From positions 254,873 through 318,872 of the forward strand of contig WLWZ01000002.1 in NCBI GenBank assembly GCA_012103315.1: a stretch of DNA of 64,000 nucleotides, given 5' to 3'. The position numbers and the translations under genes were made by a program. This DNA is from Alphaproteobacteria bacterium (GTDB taxonomy: Bacteria; Pseudomonadota; Alphaproteobacteria; MPNO01; UBA2964). Below the pieces are notes generated by a model. That model did not search any database, was not told the DNA's origin, and saw nothing but the letters and a program-made list of their open reading frames with translations. Of the stretch, positions 53,589-62,976 are shown piece by piece (the stretch's first letter is position 1; each line of letters begins with the position of its first letter).

Positions 53589-53931
53589 CCGGCTTTCTGT
53601 CCAGAAGCAATTCGCGTTCTACAGGACAACAAAGATGGTTATTTTTTAACCACAGGTGTTTTTTTGTTTAAAAAATAAGCAGGTTAAAATTATATGTAAC
53701 TCTCGATAACCACCGATTAGCCGCCAACCCGTTCGTTAAGGCACTGTTTTAGTTAGTCTTCTAAGATTTATGTCAGCGTTCCTGCCAAATTGGCACGCCC
53801 CTTGCCAAGATAAAGCTATAAGGCGGTCATCGTGGCCGATCAGGTGTTTAAAAGCCCAATTACGAAGCGGCAACGGCGAAGCCATTCTCTTCTCCGTCTC
53901 TAGAAGCCTCTAAGCAAAAAGGGAAATCGGA
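53589..53931. promoter_or_regulatory. ubiH-glnK divergent intergenic region
   Basis: This 343-base gap separates the minus-strand ubiH-like gene from glnK. It contains an AT-rich part (about 53637-53700) with the hairpin GGTTA-TTTTT-TAACC near its start, and the sigma-54 promoter listed separately. No clear NtrC-site palindrome (GCACC...GGTGC) could be recognised by eye upstream of it. No gene is seen. Confidence 0.6.
53790..53806 (+). promoter_or_regulatory. Sigma-54 (-24/-12) promoter of glnK-amtB
   Basis: TTGGCACGCCCCTTGCC holds TGGCACG at 53791-53797 and TTGC at 53802-53805 with 4 bases between, a full match to the RpoN consensus. It lies 126 bases upstream of the glnK ATG. Nitrogen control by NtrC is the expected regulation for this operon. 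Confidence 0.9.
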
Positions 53932-54270
53932 ATGAAACTTATCGAAGCCGTTATCAAGCCGTTCAAGCTGGATGAAGTTCGAACGGCCCTTACAGAAACG
54001 GGCGTACAGGGACTGACCGTTAGCGAAGCGCGTGGCTTTGGCCGACAGAAAGGTCAAACCGAGATTTACCGCGGCGCGGAATATGAGATCAGTTTTCTGC
54101 CCAAGATCCGAATTGAGGTCGCGGTTTCCGACGATGTCGCGGAGCAAACAATCGAGGCAATTCGTAACGCGGCCTCTACTGGCCAGATCGGTGATGGAAA
54201 AATCTTTGTATTCGACATGGAAAAAGCGGTCCGAATCCGCACAGGAGAAACAGACAATGATGCTCTCTAA
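53932..54270 (+). CDS. glnK: PII nitrogen regulatory protein GlnK
   Basis: The 112-residue PII protein has MKLIEAVIKPFKLDEVR at the N-terminus, GFGRQKGQTEIYRGAEY with the T-loop tyrosine that is uridylylated (Y51 by family numbering), and the C-terminal signature TGQIGDGKIFVFDM. It binds ATP, ADP and 2-oxoglutarate and blocks the ammonium channel AmtB. GGGAAATCGG lies before the ATG. Its stop overlaps the amtB start, so the pair is coupled. Confidence 0.97.
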   Translation: MKLIEAVIKPFKLDEVRTALTETGVQGLTVSEARGFGRQKGQTEIYRGAEYEISFLPKIRIEVAVSDDVAEQTIEAIRNAASTGQIGDGKIFVFDMEKAVRIRTGETDNDAL

Positions 54271-55552
54271 AAAACCGTTGCTGGCGTTAACAGCAGCTCT
54301 CTCAACGGGGATCTTCGCGACATCGGTGCTGGCGCAGACCGCCGCCCCCAAAATTGATTCTGGCGATACGGCCTGGATGTTAACCGCAACAGCGCTCGTT
54401 TTGCTTATGACAATTCCGGGTCTCGCCCTTTTTTATGGCGGTATGGTTCGAAAAAAGAACGTACTTTCCCTTTTAATGCAGTGTTTTGCGATCTGCTGCC
54501 TGATGAGCATCCTATGGGTGGTTGTTGGCTATAGTCTCGCCTTTGATACTGGCAACGCTTATGTCGGCGGCCTCGGCAAAGCCTTCCTGAAGGATCTCAC
54601 GGTCGGTGCCGTTAACGGCACAATTCCCGACTCACTTTTCATGGTCTTCCAGATGACCTTCGCCGTCATCACGCCGGCATTGATTGTCGGTGCATTTGCC
54701 GACCGGATGAAATTTAGCGCAATGCTTTGGTTCACCGGGATTTGGATGTTGATCGTTTACGCGCCAATTACCCATTGGGTCTGGGGCGGCGGCTTCCTGA
54801 GCAAAGACGGCGTTCTTGATTTCGCCGGTGGTACAGTCGTTCACATTAATGCGGGTGTCGCCGGATTGGTTGCAGCGATTATGATCGGCAAGCGCAAAGG
54901 CCTCGGGACCGAGTCTCTCGCACCTCATAATCTGGTCCTTTCCGTCATCGGTGCAGCCCTGTTGTGGGTCGGTTGGTTCGGGTTTAACGCCGGGTCGGCG
55001 GTTGCCGCAAACGGCACAGCGGCGATGGCAATGGTTGTAACGCAAATTGCGACCGCAGCGGCGGCATTAACCTGGATGTTTATCGAATGGGGTCTTCGGG
55101 GCAAGCCAAGTGTTCTCGGTATTATCTCCGGGGCCATTGGCGGGCTCGTTGCTATTACGCCCGCCGCTGGGTTTGTCGACCCAATGGGTGCCCTCTTCAT
55201 TGGCATTGGCTCAGGTCTTGCCTGCTACTGGGGCGCAACCTGGCTCAAACGCACCGCCGGGTATGACGACGCCCTGGATGTCTTCGGAATCCACGGCATC
55301 GGCGGTATCGTTGGCGCCCTTCTGACCGGTGTCTTTGCCAATAAAGCAATCGGCGGCACCGCCGGTCTGCTGGAAGGCAATGCCGGTCAGGTCGTAACCC
55401 AAGCATGGGGCATCGTTGCCACTGTGATTTGGTGTGCAATCGCAACCGCCATCATTTTGAAAGTTATTGATTTGATTATCGGAATTCGTGTCGACGAAGA
55501 AACCGAGCGCGACGGTCTCGATCTCGGTTTGCACGGAGAAACCATTCAATAG
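54257..55552 (+). CDS. amtB: Ammonium transporter AmtB
   Basis: The 431-residue protein starts at ATG 54257 (a second ATG follows at 54260) behind AGGAG; the longer frame from 54032 lies inside glnK and is not used. A signal peptide (LLALTAALSTGIFATSVLAQ) is followed by about 11 membrane helices. The two pore histidines are in APITHWVWGGG and VFGIHGIGG, and DTAWMLTATALVLLM opens the first helix. It conducts ammonium and is shut by GlnK. The C-terminal tail (RDGLDLGLHGE) is the GlnK-contact region. Confidence 0.96.
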   Translation: MMLSKKPLLALTAALSTGIFATSVLAQTAAPKIDSGDTAWMLTATALVLLMTIPGLALFYGGMVRKKNVLSLLMQCFAICCLMSILWVVVGYSLAFDTGNAYVGGLGKAFLKDLTVGAVNGTIPDSLFMVFQMTFAVITPALIVGAFADRMKFSAMLWFTGIWMLIVYAPITHWVWGGGFLSKDGVLDFAGGTVVHINAGVAGLVAAIMIGKRKGLGTESLAPHNLVLSVIGAALLWVGWFGFNAGSAVAANGTAAMAMVVTQIATAAAALTWMFIEWGLRGKPSVLGIISGAIGGLVAITPAAGFVDPMGALFIGIGSGLACYWGATWLKRTAGYDDALDVFGIHGIGGIVGALLTGVFANKAIGGTAGLLEGNAGQVVTQAWGIVATVIWCAIATAIILKVIDLIIGIRVDEETERDGLDLGLHGETIQ

Positions 55553-55637
55553 CTTAACTGTGGAAATCACTCTTGGAGACTTCGCGCAGGGGCGACTTTC
55601 CCCTTCCGGAGGTTGCCCTGCCAGTCACTAAAACCTA

Positions 55638-55670
55638 CCGGAGTTCCTCGCGGGGCTCCGGTTTTCTTTT
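55638..55670 (+). terminator. Rho-independent terminator of glnK-amtB
   Basis: CCGGAG at 55638-55643 pairs with CTCCGG at 55656-55661 around a GC-rich loop and is followed directly by TTTTCTTTT. It lies 86 bases after the amtB stop. Confidence 0.85.
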
Positions 55671-55809
55671 GCCTAAATCCTGAAGAATGAAATTCACCTC
55701 ATCGCTATTTCATTCCGCTTGTACCGAGTCAGGCTTTGGCTGTAAGATTCTGCTGTTTTTTGAGTAGTTTACGTCGCTTCTTATCAGCGGCAACTGAAGA
55801 AGTGCGCCC

Positions 55810-57000
55810 ATGATCAACGATCGGCTCGACCGAATCGGTGATTACCCGTTTGATCGCTTACGGGCATTACTTGATTCCAGCACGCCTCAGACTGAGGATG
55901 CGCCACTGTCGCTTGCTCTTGGCGAACCCCAACACCCAGCGCCTGAAATTCTCCATCACGTTCTCGCAGAAAGTGGCGATCTTTGGGGAAAATACCCACC
56001 GGTTTGGGGCACGCCCGAATTTCGTGCCGCTGTCGCTCGTTGGCTAACGCAGCGATACAGCCTACCGGCAGACATGGTCGACGCAGATAAATCAATTATA
56101 CCTGTTTCCGGTACCCGTGAAGCGCTCTTTATGATTGCACTCACCGTTATCCCGGAAGAAATTTCGGGTCAGCAACCGTTGGTCCTGATGCCAAATCCGT
56201 TTTATCAGGTCTATCTGGGGGCCTCTGCGCTGGCGGGGGCTCAGTCGATGTTTGTCCCGGCAGTTCCCGAAACCAACTTTCTGCCTGATTTTCACGCGCT
56301 AGATCCTGAAACGCTGGACCGGACGGCGCTCGCCTATTACTGCACCCCCGCCAACCCGCAGGGCACGGCCGCCTCCGTTGAGAAACTCAAATCGATTGTT
56401 GAACTCGCTCGCAAACATGATTTCGTCGTTATTTTCGATGAGTGTTACAGCGAGATTTACAACGACAGTCCGCCATCAGGCGGCATAGAAGCCTGCGCAG
56501 CGCTCGGCGGATCGCTTGACCATGTCTTGATCATGAATTCTCTCTCAAAGCGATCGAGTGTTCCAGGGCTACGCTCCGGGTTTGTCGCCGGCGACCCCGA
56601 AATCATGGCGCGCTTTAAACAGGTCAGGGATTATGGCGGGGCGCCACCACCAATGCCGCTCTTAGCAGTCGCTACAGCCCTCTGGCAAGACGAAGAACAT
56701 GTTGCCAGCAATCGCGAGCTTTATCGTCGAAAGTTCGACCTAGCAGATCAGAAGCTTTCGGGATTGCATGGCTATTATCGACCCGATGGTGGATTTTATC
56801 TGTGGCTTGATGTCGGCGACAGCGAAGCAGCGGCCCTGAAACTCTGGCAGCAGGCTGCCCTGAGAGTGATTCCAGGCGCCTATTTCGCCAAGACAGGCCA
56901 GGATGGAAATAATCCCGGCGCTGCCTATATACGGTGTGCGCTAGTCCACGATTTAGAAACAACAAGTCAGGCGCTTGATCGCCTGGTCTCGACCCTTTGA
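55810..57000 (+). CDS. dapC: Succinyldiaminopimelate transaminase (DapC-like aminotransferase)
   Basis: The 396-residue class I/II aminotransferase has [12 protein letters not shown] near the N-terminus, [15 protein letters not shown], the TPANPQGT motif, FDECYSEIY and the PLP lysine in [15 protein letters not shown]. These match the DapC group that acts in lysine and diaminopimelate synthesis. It ends 13 bases before ftsK. A related aminotransferase with other substrate cannot be excluded, since specificity is not readable. Confidence 0.85.
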   Translation: MINDRLDRIGDYPFDRLRALLDSSTPQTEDAPLSLALGEPQHPAPEILHHVLAESGDLWGKYPPVWGTPEFRAAVARWLTQRYSLPADMVDADKSIIPVSGTREALFMIALTVIPEEISGQQPLVLMPNPFYQVYLGASALAGAQSMFVPAVPETNFLPDFHALDPETLDRTALAYYCTPANPQGTAASVEKLKSIVELARKHDFVVIFDECYSEIYNDSPPSGGIEACAALGGSLDHVLIMNSLSKRSSVPGLRSGFVAGDPEIMARFKQVRDYGGAPPPMPLLAVATALWQDEEHVASNRELYRRKFDLADQKLSGLHGYYRPDGGFYLWLDVGDSEAAALKLWQQAALRVIPGAYFAKTGQDGNNPGAAYIRCALVHDLETTSQALDRLVSTL

Positions 57001-57013
57001 CGAGGAGGCAAGA

Positions 57014-59458
57014 ATGGCCACCAATTCCCACAACCTGACGCGAAAAGGCTCGATACTGCCGCCAAGCGTCACAGAGTTTTTGCAAAAACGTGCAATAGAA
57101 GCGTTCGGAATTTCTTTGATCCTCTCTGCGCTTGCGTTGATTGCGGCCTTCCTCAGCTATAACCCGGCCGACCCGTCTCTCAACACGGCTTCCAGTTTAA
57201 CGGCAGCCAATCTGCTAGGAACAACGGGCGCCTGGGTCGCCGACATGTTCATGCAATCGATCGGGCTCGCAGGGTGGGTTTTACCCGCCGTCACCCTCGC
57301 CTGGGGGTGGCGCATCATAACGCACCGGGGGCTCGGTCATTTATGGCTCCGACTGACATTCTTACCGATCACCATGCTCACCGCCGCCATTGCGCTTGCC
57401 GGACCAGAAACCAGTGCCAGCTGGGAACTCAAAACCGGGTACGGCGGCGTTGCTGGTGATATAGCGCTTGCAGCCACGGCAGGCTGGAGCGCGCATTTAA
57501 CACCTTTCGGGACGGACGCCGTCGCAGCGGCGGCTACCGTATTGGCCATTGGCGCCTTAGTAGGTGCCTTTGGCTTCTCTGCCGCTGAATGGCGGCAATT
57601 TGGAAAAACACTTAGATGGCTTGGCTATCATGGTGCCGCCGCGAGCGCCGCAGGAGGACGAGCCGGCATCCAAGCAGGGAAATGGTCATTCAACGTTGCC
57701 AAGAAAGGAGGCTCAGCAGCACGACAACGGCTCGAGCCTAAACTGTTTGGCGACGAAGAGGAGGCTGATGAATTTGATGTAGATGACAGCCTTGAGATCG
57801 ATACAAAACGCAAGAAGCGTGAACCTCGATTAAGCGGTGCCACCCGCGAGACCAAGAAAGAGATTGTTGCCCCGCGAACGACCAAAGCAAAGCCCGGCAA
57901 GAAGGCGGAGGCCGCGCGCCAGACCAAGCTTGATCTCGGGTCAGCGGGCGAATACGAAATGCCAGATATTGACCTGCTTGAAACAATTATTACAGAAGAC
58001 AAATCAAGCAAGTCTGACGAAGAGGCCCTAGCGGAGAACGCCCGGCTTTTAGAATCGGTGCTCGAAGATTTTGGTGTCCAGGGCGAGGTCGTCAAAGTAA
58101 GGCCCGGCCCCGTAGTAACACTCTACGAATTTGAACCCGCGCCCGGAATTAAATCATCTCGGGTCATCGGCCTCGCCGATGACATCGCGCGATCCATGAG
58201 CGCAATCTCGGCGCGGGTTGCTGTTGTGCAAGGCCGCAACGCCATGGGTATCGAGCTGCCAAATGCGAACCGTGAGATCGTCTCGCTGCGCGAGCTTCTC
58301 GAGTCAGAAACGCTCGAGAAAAATACCTCCAAGCTATCGCTTGCACTCGGAAAGGATATCGGCGGCGGCCCGACCATCGCCGATCTCGCGCGCATGCCGC
58401 ACTTGCTCATCGCTGGCACGACGGGGTCCGGTAAATCAGTGGCGATCAACACCATGATCCTTTCGCTGTTGTATCGGCTCTCACCGGAACATTGCCGCTT
58501 GGTCATGATTGACCCCAAGATGCTCGAACTATCCGTCTATGATGGCATCCCGCACTTGCTCTGCCCGGTGGTCACCGATCCGAAAAAAGCCGTTGTCGCC
58601 TTGCGATGGACCGTTCGCGAAATGGAACAGCGGTACCGCGCGATGTCGACAATGGGTGTCCGTAACATCGCAGGATATAATTCACGGCTTGAAGAGGCCC
58701 GCAAAAATGGCGAGGCGCTCACCCGAACCGTACAAACAGGGTTTGATTCCGAAACCGGCGAGCCAATTTACGAAGACCAACCACTCGATATGAGCCCGCT
58801 GCCCTTCATTGTCGTTATCGTCGATGAGATGGCAGATCTCATGTTGGTTGCCGGCAAAGAGGTGGAAGCCTCGGTCCAGCGGATCGCGCAAATGGCCCGA
58901 GCTGCGGGTATTCATCTAATCATGGCAACCCAGCGCCCTTCCGTCGACGTCATTACCGGAACGATTAAGGCAAATTTCCCGACACGCATCAGCTTCCAGG
59001 TAACCTCGAAAATCGATAGCCGGACGATCTTGGGCGAAGCAGGCGCAGAGCAATTGCTGGGACAAGGCGATATGCTTTTCATGGCGGGCGGCGGACGCAT
59101 TTCTCGGGTTCATGGACCGTTGGTAACGGACGAAGAAGTTGAGCGGGTCGTCACGACGCTAAAAGCCCAGGGCATGCCAGAGTATATTGAAGAAGTAACC
59201 CAAGAAGAGCCTGGCAGTGCGATCGGCGGCGGCGGTAGTGACAGTAGCGAGGGCGATGCGCTGTACGATGACGCCGTCGCACTGGTCTGTCGAGAACGCA
59301 AAGCCTCGACAAGTTTCGTTCAACGGCACCTCTCAATTGGGTATAACCGGGCAGCGCGGATTGTAGATCAAATGGAGGCTGAAGGTGTTATCAGCGCCGC
59401 AAACCATGTTGGCAAGCGCGAGGTCCTGGCCCGCGATATCGATAATCGCGAAGCATAG
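57014..59458 (+). CDS. ftsK: DNA translocase FtsK
   Basis: The 814-residue protein starts at ATG 57014 behind GAGGAGG. Four membrane helices occupy the first 190 residues, then an acidic/basic linker (to about residue 310), the alpha-beta motor domain with Walker A GTTGSGKS and Walker [14 protein letters not shown], and a C-terminal winged-helix gamma domain ([19 protein letters not shown]) that reads KOPS sites. It moves DNA at the septum and activates XerCD. The linker is short for the family, as is usual in alphaproteobacteria. Confidence 0.96.
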   Translation: MATNSHNLTRKGSILPPSVTEFLQKRAIEAFGISLILSALALIAAFLSYNPADPSLNTASSLTAANLLGTTGAWVADMFMQSIGLAGWVLPAVTLAWGWRIITHRGLGHLWLRLTFLPITMLTAAIALAGPETSASWELKTGYGGVAGDIALAATAGWSAHLTPFGTDAVAAAATVLAIGALVGAFGFSAAEWRQFGKTLRWLGYHGAAASAAGGRAGIQAGKWSFNVAKKGGSAARQRLEPKLFGDEEEADEFDVDDSLEIDTKRKKREPRLSGATRETKKEIVAPRTTKAKPGKKAEAARQTKLDLGSAGEYEMPDIDLLETIITEDKSSKSDEEALAENARLLESVLEDFGVQGEVVKVRPGPVVTLYEFEPAPGIKSSRVIGLADDIARSMSAISARVAVVQGRNAMGIELPNANREIVSLRELLESETLEKNTSKLSLALGKDIGGGPTIADLARMPHLLIAGTTGSGKSVAINTMILSLLYRLSPEHCRLVMIDPKMLELSVYDGIPHLLCPVVTDPKKAVVALRWTVREMEQRYRAMSTMGVRNIAGYNSRLEEARKNGEALTRTVQTGFDSETGEPIYEDQPLDMSPLPFIVVIVDEMADLMLVAGKEVEASVQRIAQMARAAGIHLIMATQRPSVDVITGTIKANFPTRISFQVTSKIDSRTILGEAGAEQLLGQGDMLFMAGGGRISRVHGPLVTDEEVERVVTTLKAQGMPEYIEEVTQEEPGSAIGGGGSDSSEGDALYDDAVALVCRERKASTSFVQRHLSIGYNRAARIVDQMEAEGVISAANHVGKREVLARDIDNREA

Positions 59459-59518
59459 TTCTGGAAGAATCGGCACCCCGTCTTATCTGTGCCATATTGT
59501 TGCGTATAGATTTGATTG

Positions 59519-60190
59519 ATGGTTCTGACATTGAAAAAGAGATATCCCTATAAGCGTACGATCTTCGCGATGGTTTGCCTGTTTTCTATAGGCGCCGTGA
59601 CATTCTCATCCTATGCACAGAAGCCCACTCTACCGATCGCGAACCAAGACCCTTCAGTCGTCGCGGCAGAGAGATTCATAAATTCAATCCGGACGTTAAA
59701 GGCACCTTTTGTGCAAGCCTCTTCCAGCGGCAGTTACGCAAGGGGAAATATCTATATCCAACGTCCCGGCCTATTGCGGATCGATTATGACAAACCAACA
59801 AGCCTTCAGGTATACGCTGACGGGACCTGGCTGTTTTATATCGACGAAGAATTAAAGGATGTCAGCCAGATCCCGCTTAACGCGACACCCGCGTCGTTTT
59901 TGGTTCGGGAAAACTTTAGTTTTACAGACGGCCTCACCATCCAAAAAGTCGAGAAGAGAAATCGTACAATACGGATACAGGTAGCGCGGCGCGGCGAAGA
60001 GGATAGCGGCTCTCTGACCCTTCTTCTGAGTGAAGGCGCTGACGCGTTTCGTGGCTGGACGGTTACCGACCCCCAAGGCGTTAGGACAACGGTTTCATTG
60101 CTGTCACCCATTCTAAATCAGTCCATCGCCAAACAGATTTTTGTGTTCACGCCCCCTGACTGGGCGTTTCCAGAAGATGTTCAAGAATAG
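59519..60190 (+). CDS. lolA: LolA-like outer-membrane lipoprotein carrier
   Basis: The 223-residue protein has an N-terminal signal peptide (TIFAMVCLFSIGAVTFSSYAQ) and the LolA-type half-barrel: TLKAPFVQAS, ARGNIYIQRPGLLRIDYDKP and the DGTWLFYIDEELKDVSQ segment. It ferries lipoproteins across the periplasm to the outer membrane. A TTG directly before the ATG could add one residue. Its position after ftsK is conserved in many proteobacteria. Confidence 0.88.
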   Translation: MVLTLKKRYPYKRTIFAMVCLFSIGAVTFSSYAQKPTLPIANQDPSVVAAERFINSIRTLKAPFVQASSSGSYARGNIYIQRPGLLRIDYDKPTSLQVYADGTWLFYIDEELKDVSQIPLNATPASFLVRENFSFTDGLTIQKVEKRNRTIRIQVARRGEEDSGSLTLLLSEGADAFRGWTVTDPQGVRTTVSLLSPILNQSIAKQIFVFTPPDWAFPEDVQE

Positions 60191-60234
60191 CCCCTGAGTT
60201 GCGGTGCAGACACTCTCGTGATAGCCAAGAGACG

Positions 60235-61005
60235 ATGTCCGCTAAATCTAAAAAACCCATCATAGGCGTCCCGGTCAACTATACGCCTGCTACGGAAGAG
60301 ATGTCTGCTCTGTTCATGACAGCGGAAAAATATGCACGCGCGTCCATGGAAATTTCCGGTACCGCGCCCATCCTGATACCGGCTTTTGGTGACGCTACTC
60401 ATTTCGAAGCAATTCTCGACACGCTAGACGGATTGCTGCTGACAGGGGGGCGCGCTAACGTCGAACCCCATCACTATGGTGGGCCCGAATTTCCGGATGA
60501 TGAAATCATTGATCCCCACCGAGACAAAACCGTATTGCCGCTTATCCGGGGGTGTATCGAACGTGGTATTCCGGTCTTTGGTATTTGCCGCGGCATTCAG
60601 GAAATCAATATCGCAATGGGGGGCACGCTTCATTATCGCGTACACGTTCTTCCCGGCAGAAATGATCACAGGATGCGCCAAGACACGGACATCATGGCTG
60701 AACGCTATGAGCCACGCCATTCGATCTCCCTGACACCAAACGGGTTTCTACATAATTTACTTGGCGAGACCGAAACCATGGTCAATTCGCTCCATGGCCA
60801 AAGTGTGGATAAGGTTGCAGAGGGATTCGTGGTCGAAGCGAAGTCGCCCGATGACGTGATTGAAGCCATTCATATGCCCGCGGCGAAACGCTTTACGGTC
60901 GGCGTTCAGTGGCATGCCGAGTGGATGCCGCAACAACATGATTTAGCCAACAAGCTGTTTGGCGCCTTTGGTGATGCAGCCCATGACCACGCTGCTAACA
61001 ATTAG
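60235..61005 (+). CDS. Gamma-glutamyl-GABA hydrolase-like class I glutamine amidotransferase (PuuD-like)
   Basis: From ATG 60235 the protein has 256 residues; a longer frame from 60199 is unlikely. The catalytic cysteine is in VFGICRGIQEIN and the histidine and glutamate in GVQWHAEWM, with GLLLTGGRANVEPHHYG near residue 70. The family cleaves gamma-glutamyl amides such as gamma-glutamyl-GABA. The other putrescine-pathway genes are not nearby, so the substrate is open. Confidence 0.87.
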   Translation: MSAKSKKPIIGVPVNYTPATEEMSALFMTAEKYARASMEISGTAPILIPAFGDATHFEAILDTLDGLLLTGGRANVEPHHYGGPEFPDDEIIDPHRDKTVLPLIRGCIERGIPVFGICRGIQEINIAMGGTLHYRVHVLPGRNDHRMRQDTDIMAERYEPRHSISLTPNGFLHNLLGETETMVNSLHGQSVDKVAEGFVVEAKSPDDVIEAIHMPAAKRFTVGVQWHAEWMPQQHDLANKLFGAFGDAAHDHAANN

Positions 61006-61024
61006 ACGAAACAGGGGTATATAA

Positions 61025-61810
61025 ATGCGGATCGCTACCTGGAACATTAACTCGCTGCGCTTGCGGATGCCGATGCTCGGTAAAATCGTCAAGGAATTAG
61101 AGCCAGATGTTGTCTGCCTGCAGGAGATTAAAGTCGAAGACGCATTGTTCCCGGCGGATGATGTCCGAAAGCTTGGTTTCGAGCACATGCTGTTCCGTGG
61201 CATGAAAAGCTATAACGGTGTTGCCATCCTGTCTCGCGTGCCGCTTGTCGAAATGAAGAAGCGTCAATGGTGTGGCAAAGACGATTGCCGACATCTCGCG
61301 GCGAAACTACCGGACGGTACAGAGGTTCATAATTTTTATGTCCCCGCAGGTGGCGACATTCCCGACCCGATCGAGAATGAAAAGTTCGCACACAAGCTCG
61401 CCTTTATTGAAGAGATGGCGGAATGGTTTGGCAGCAAGCGCCAAGCTAAGCGTGTCCTGGTCGGCGATTTAAATATCGCGCCTCTGGAGAATGACGTGTG
61501 GTCCCATAAACAGCTACTTAAAATCGTCAGCCATACGCCGGCGGAGGTAGGCGGACTCAACAAAATAATGACCGTCCATAAATGGATCGATGCGGTCCGG
61601 GAAATAATTCCGCCTGAGGAACTCTTGTATAGCTGGTGGAGCTATCGCAACCGAACCTGGCCCGGTAGTGACCGCGGGCGGCGTCTTGATCACATCTGGA
61701 TTACACCCGCACTCAAAGGCAAATTGCGGGATGCTTCCGTGTTCCGAGAGGCACGCGGCTGGGAAAAGCCTTCCGATCATGTGCCGGTGACCATAGATCT
61801 CGATATATAG
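61025..61810 (+). CDS. xthA: Exodeoxyribonuclease III
   Basis: The 261-residue enzyme has IATWNINSLRLRM at the N-terminus, VCLQEIKVED with the metal glutamate, GDLNIAPLENDVW, and the terminal SDHVPVTIDLDI with the catalytic histidine. It cuts at abasic sites and trims 3' ends in base excision repair. It starts 19 bases after the amidotransferase gene. Confidence 0.95.
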   Translation: MRIATWNINSLRLRMPMLGKIVKELEPDVVCLQEIKVEDALFPADDVRKLGFEHMLFRGMKSYNGVAILSRVPLVEMKKRQWCGKDDCRHLAAKLPDGTEVHNFYVPAGGDIPDPIENEKFAHKLAFIEEMAEWFGSKRQAKRVLVGDLNIAPLENDVWSHKQLLKIVSHTPAEVGGLNKIMTVHKWIDAVREIIPPEELLYSWWSYRNRTWPGSDRGRRLDHIWITPALKGKLRDASVFREARGWEKPSDHVPVTIDLDI

Positions 61811-61852
61811 AGAACTCATCGTTTTTTAGCTGCTTACAGATCCAAGAATTCT

Positions 61853-61880
61853 CTTGAATCTCTGAATTCAAATCCTATAT
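61853..61880 (+). promoter_or_regulatory. Candidate RpoH (sigma-32) promoter of hsp20
   Basis: CTTGAA at 61853-61858 and CCTATAT at 61874-61880 are 15 bases apart, close to the alphaproteobacterial RpoH pattern. Transcription would begin near 61887, giving a leader of about 95 bases that contains three hairpins. Confidence 0.65.
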
Positions 61881-61887
61881 CGAATTT

Positions 61888-61977
61888 GAAGGTGCCGGTT
61901 ACCGGGCCTTCAATTTTTGAAACCGGGTTTGGCCATTTGGCGGACCCACCTACTGATATTGCTCAAAGGAGGGTATC
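61888..61977 (+). promoter_or_regulatory. ROSE-like RNA thermometer in the hsp20 leader
   Basis: Three consecutive hairpins can be drawn. Hairpin 1 (61888-61911) pairs GAAGG..CCGG with CCGG..CCTTC. Hairpin 2 (61925-61947) pairs GGGT, UU and GCC with GGC, GG and ACCC. Hairpin 3 (61955-61977) pairs GAUA, UU, CUC with GAG, GG, UAUC around AAAG, leaving one bulged G, and hides the GGAGG ribosome site. The UUGCU opposite the ribosome site with a bulged G is the hallmark of ROSE elements upstream of small heat-shock genes. Heating would open the helix. Hairpin 1 may also end xthA transcription. Confidence 0.75.
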
Positions 61978-61980
61978 AAC

Positions 61981-62436
61981 ATGACGACTTTTGATTTTTC
62001 CCCACTATTCCGTTCCTCAATTGGCTTCGACAGCATTCCCCGACTCCTGGACACTGCGAGGCAAACCGCAGATCGCAGCGACAGCTATCCGCCGTACAAC
62101 ATTGAGAAAACCGACGACAACACCTATCGGATTTCAATCGCGGTCGCTGGATTTAGCGACGACGACCTCGAGGTAACGGCCAAAGAAGATACTTTGGTCG
62201 TGCGTAGCAAAGCACAAGAAGTGGAAGACGACGGCACGTATCTTTATCGCGGAATCGCCGGACGAGCGTTCGAGCGCAAGTTCCAACTCGCTGATCATAT
62301 CCGCGTGGTCGGCGCCGATCTAAATAACGGACTGCTGCATATCAATTTGGAGCGGGAAGTTCCTGAAGAGCTAAAGCCTCGTTCGATTGAGATCAAAACC
62401 AGCGGCGCCAATCAATTGTTCGGCGCTGCTGCATAA
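61981..62436 (+). CDS. Small heat-shock protein (Hsp20/IbpA-like)
   Basis: The 151-residue protein has an alpha-crystallin domain: PPYNIEKTDDNTYRISIAVAG is the start (landmark only in part), then DDLEVTAKEDTLVV, YLYRGIAGRAFERKFQLADHI and the GLLHINLEREVPEE strand. It binds unfolding proteins during heat stress. AAGGAGG precedes the ATG and is paired in the ROSE-like leader. The RpoH promoter and leader together point to double heat control. Confidence 0.93.
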   Translation: MTTFDFSPLFRSSIGFDSIPRLLDTARQTADRSDSYPPYNIEKTDDNTYRISIAVAGFSDDDLEVTAKEDTLVVRSKAQEVEDDGTYLYRGIAGRAFERKFQLADHIRVVGADLNNGLLHINLEREVPEELKPRSIEIKTSGANQLFGAAA

Positions 62437-62456
62437 ACGCTTTCCACAAAAGAAAA

Positions 62457-62489
62457 CGGCGTCCCGGTTTAGTTGCTTCCGGGGCGCCG
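62457..62489. terminator. Bidirectional terminator between hsp20 and the cNMP-binding gene
   Basis: CGGCGTCCCGG at 62457-62467 pairs over 11 bases with CCGGGGCGCCG at 62479-62489. On the minus strand the stem is followed by TTTTCTTTT, and on the plus strand by CTATTTCTTG, so it can serve both convergent genes. Confidence 0.8.
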
Positions 62490-62511
62490 CTATTTCTTGA
62501 ACAGCTTTTAA

Positions 62512-62958
62512 TTAAGCGCTACGCGCATCACGAAGCTGGGCGTTGGTTTGCTCAAGCCGCTGTGCGAGTTCCCGCATAATCTCTATACCCATATCGGGAT
62601 ATTCCCGCACCATCTGGAAAAACAAGTCCTTGGAAATTGCCAGTGTTGTAACTTGAGCCACAGCTCGCAAGGTCGCCGTTCTTGGAACATCACACAGGAT
62701 CGCAATTTCACCGACAAGTTCATTTTTGCCAATTTTAGCAACCGCCAGCTCTCCGCCCGGAGTATCTATCAGGACGTCGGCGCTTCCATCGACAATAATG
62801 TAGGCCGTATCCCCGGAATCGCCCTGATGAAAGAGCTCCTGGCCTTCACCAAAAATGACGCGTTCACTGGCAAAAGCCAGAAGTTTAAGTTTCGACGGAT
62901 CGATCTTTGAGAACAATGGAATATTTCGAAGCAGTTCGACTTCCTCGTTCAAACTCAC
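62512..62958 (-). CDS. Cyclic-nucleotide-binding domain protein (CRP-like, no DNA-binding domain)
   Basis: The 148-residue protein is a lone cNMP-binding domain: LLRNIPLFSKIDPSKLKLLA at the N-terminus, FHQGDSGDTAYIIVDGSADV, and the phosphate-binding cassette LVGEIAILCDVPRTATLRA. A C-terminal helix (MRELAQRLEQTNAQL) may dimerise. It lacks a helix-turn-helix, so it is a sensor for a partner protein. It starts 18 bases after the ABC protein gene in the same direction, so a link to that protein is likely. Confidence 0.85.
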   Translation of the reverse strand: MSLNEEVELLRNIPLFSKIDPSKLKLLAFASERVIFGEGQELFHQGDSGDTAYIIVDGSADVLIDTPGGELAVAKIGKNELVGEIAILCDVPRTATLRAVAQVTTLAISKDLFFQMVREYPDMGIEIMRELAQRLEQTNAQLRDARSA

Positions 62959-62976
62959 AGCTACCTCCTTTTGCGC

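Noticed and set aside
54032..54256. N-terminal extension of amtB inside glnK
   Set aside because: It overlaps almost the whole glnK gene in another frame; the ATG at 54257 has a good ribosome site and a signal peptide.
57628..58095. 155-residue minus-strand open frame rich in Ser and Ala
   Set aside because: Antisense to ftsK; its composition reflects the complement of the linker and motor domain.
61888..61911. Hairpin as a plain terminator of xthA
   Set aside because: It is followed by AATTTTTG and could terminate, but it lies directly after the likely hsp20 transcript start and fits as the first stem of the ROSE-like leader; kept there with the alternative noted.
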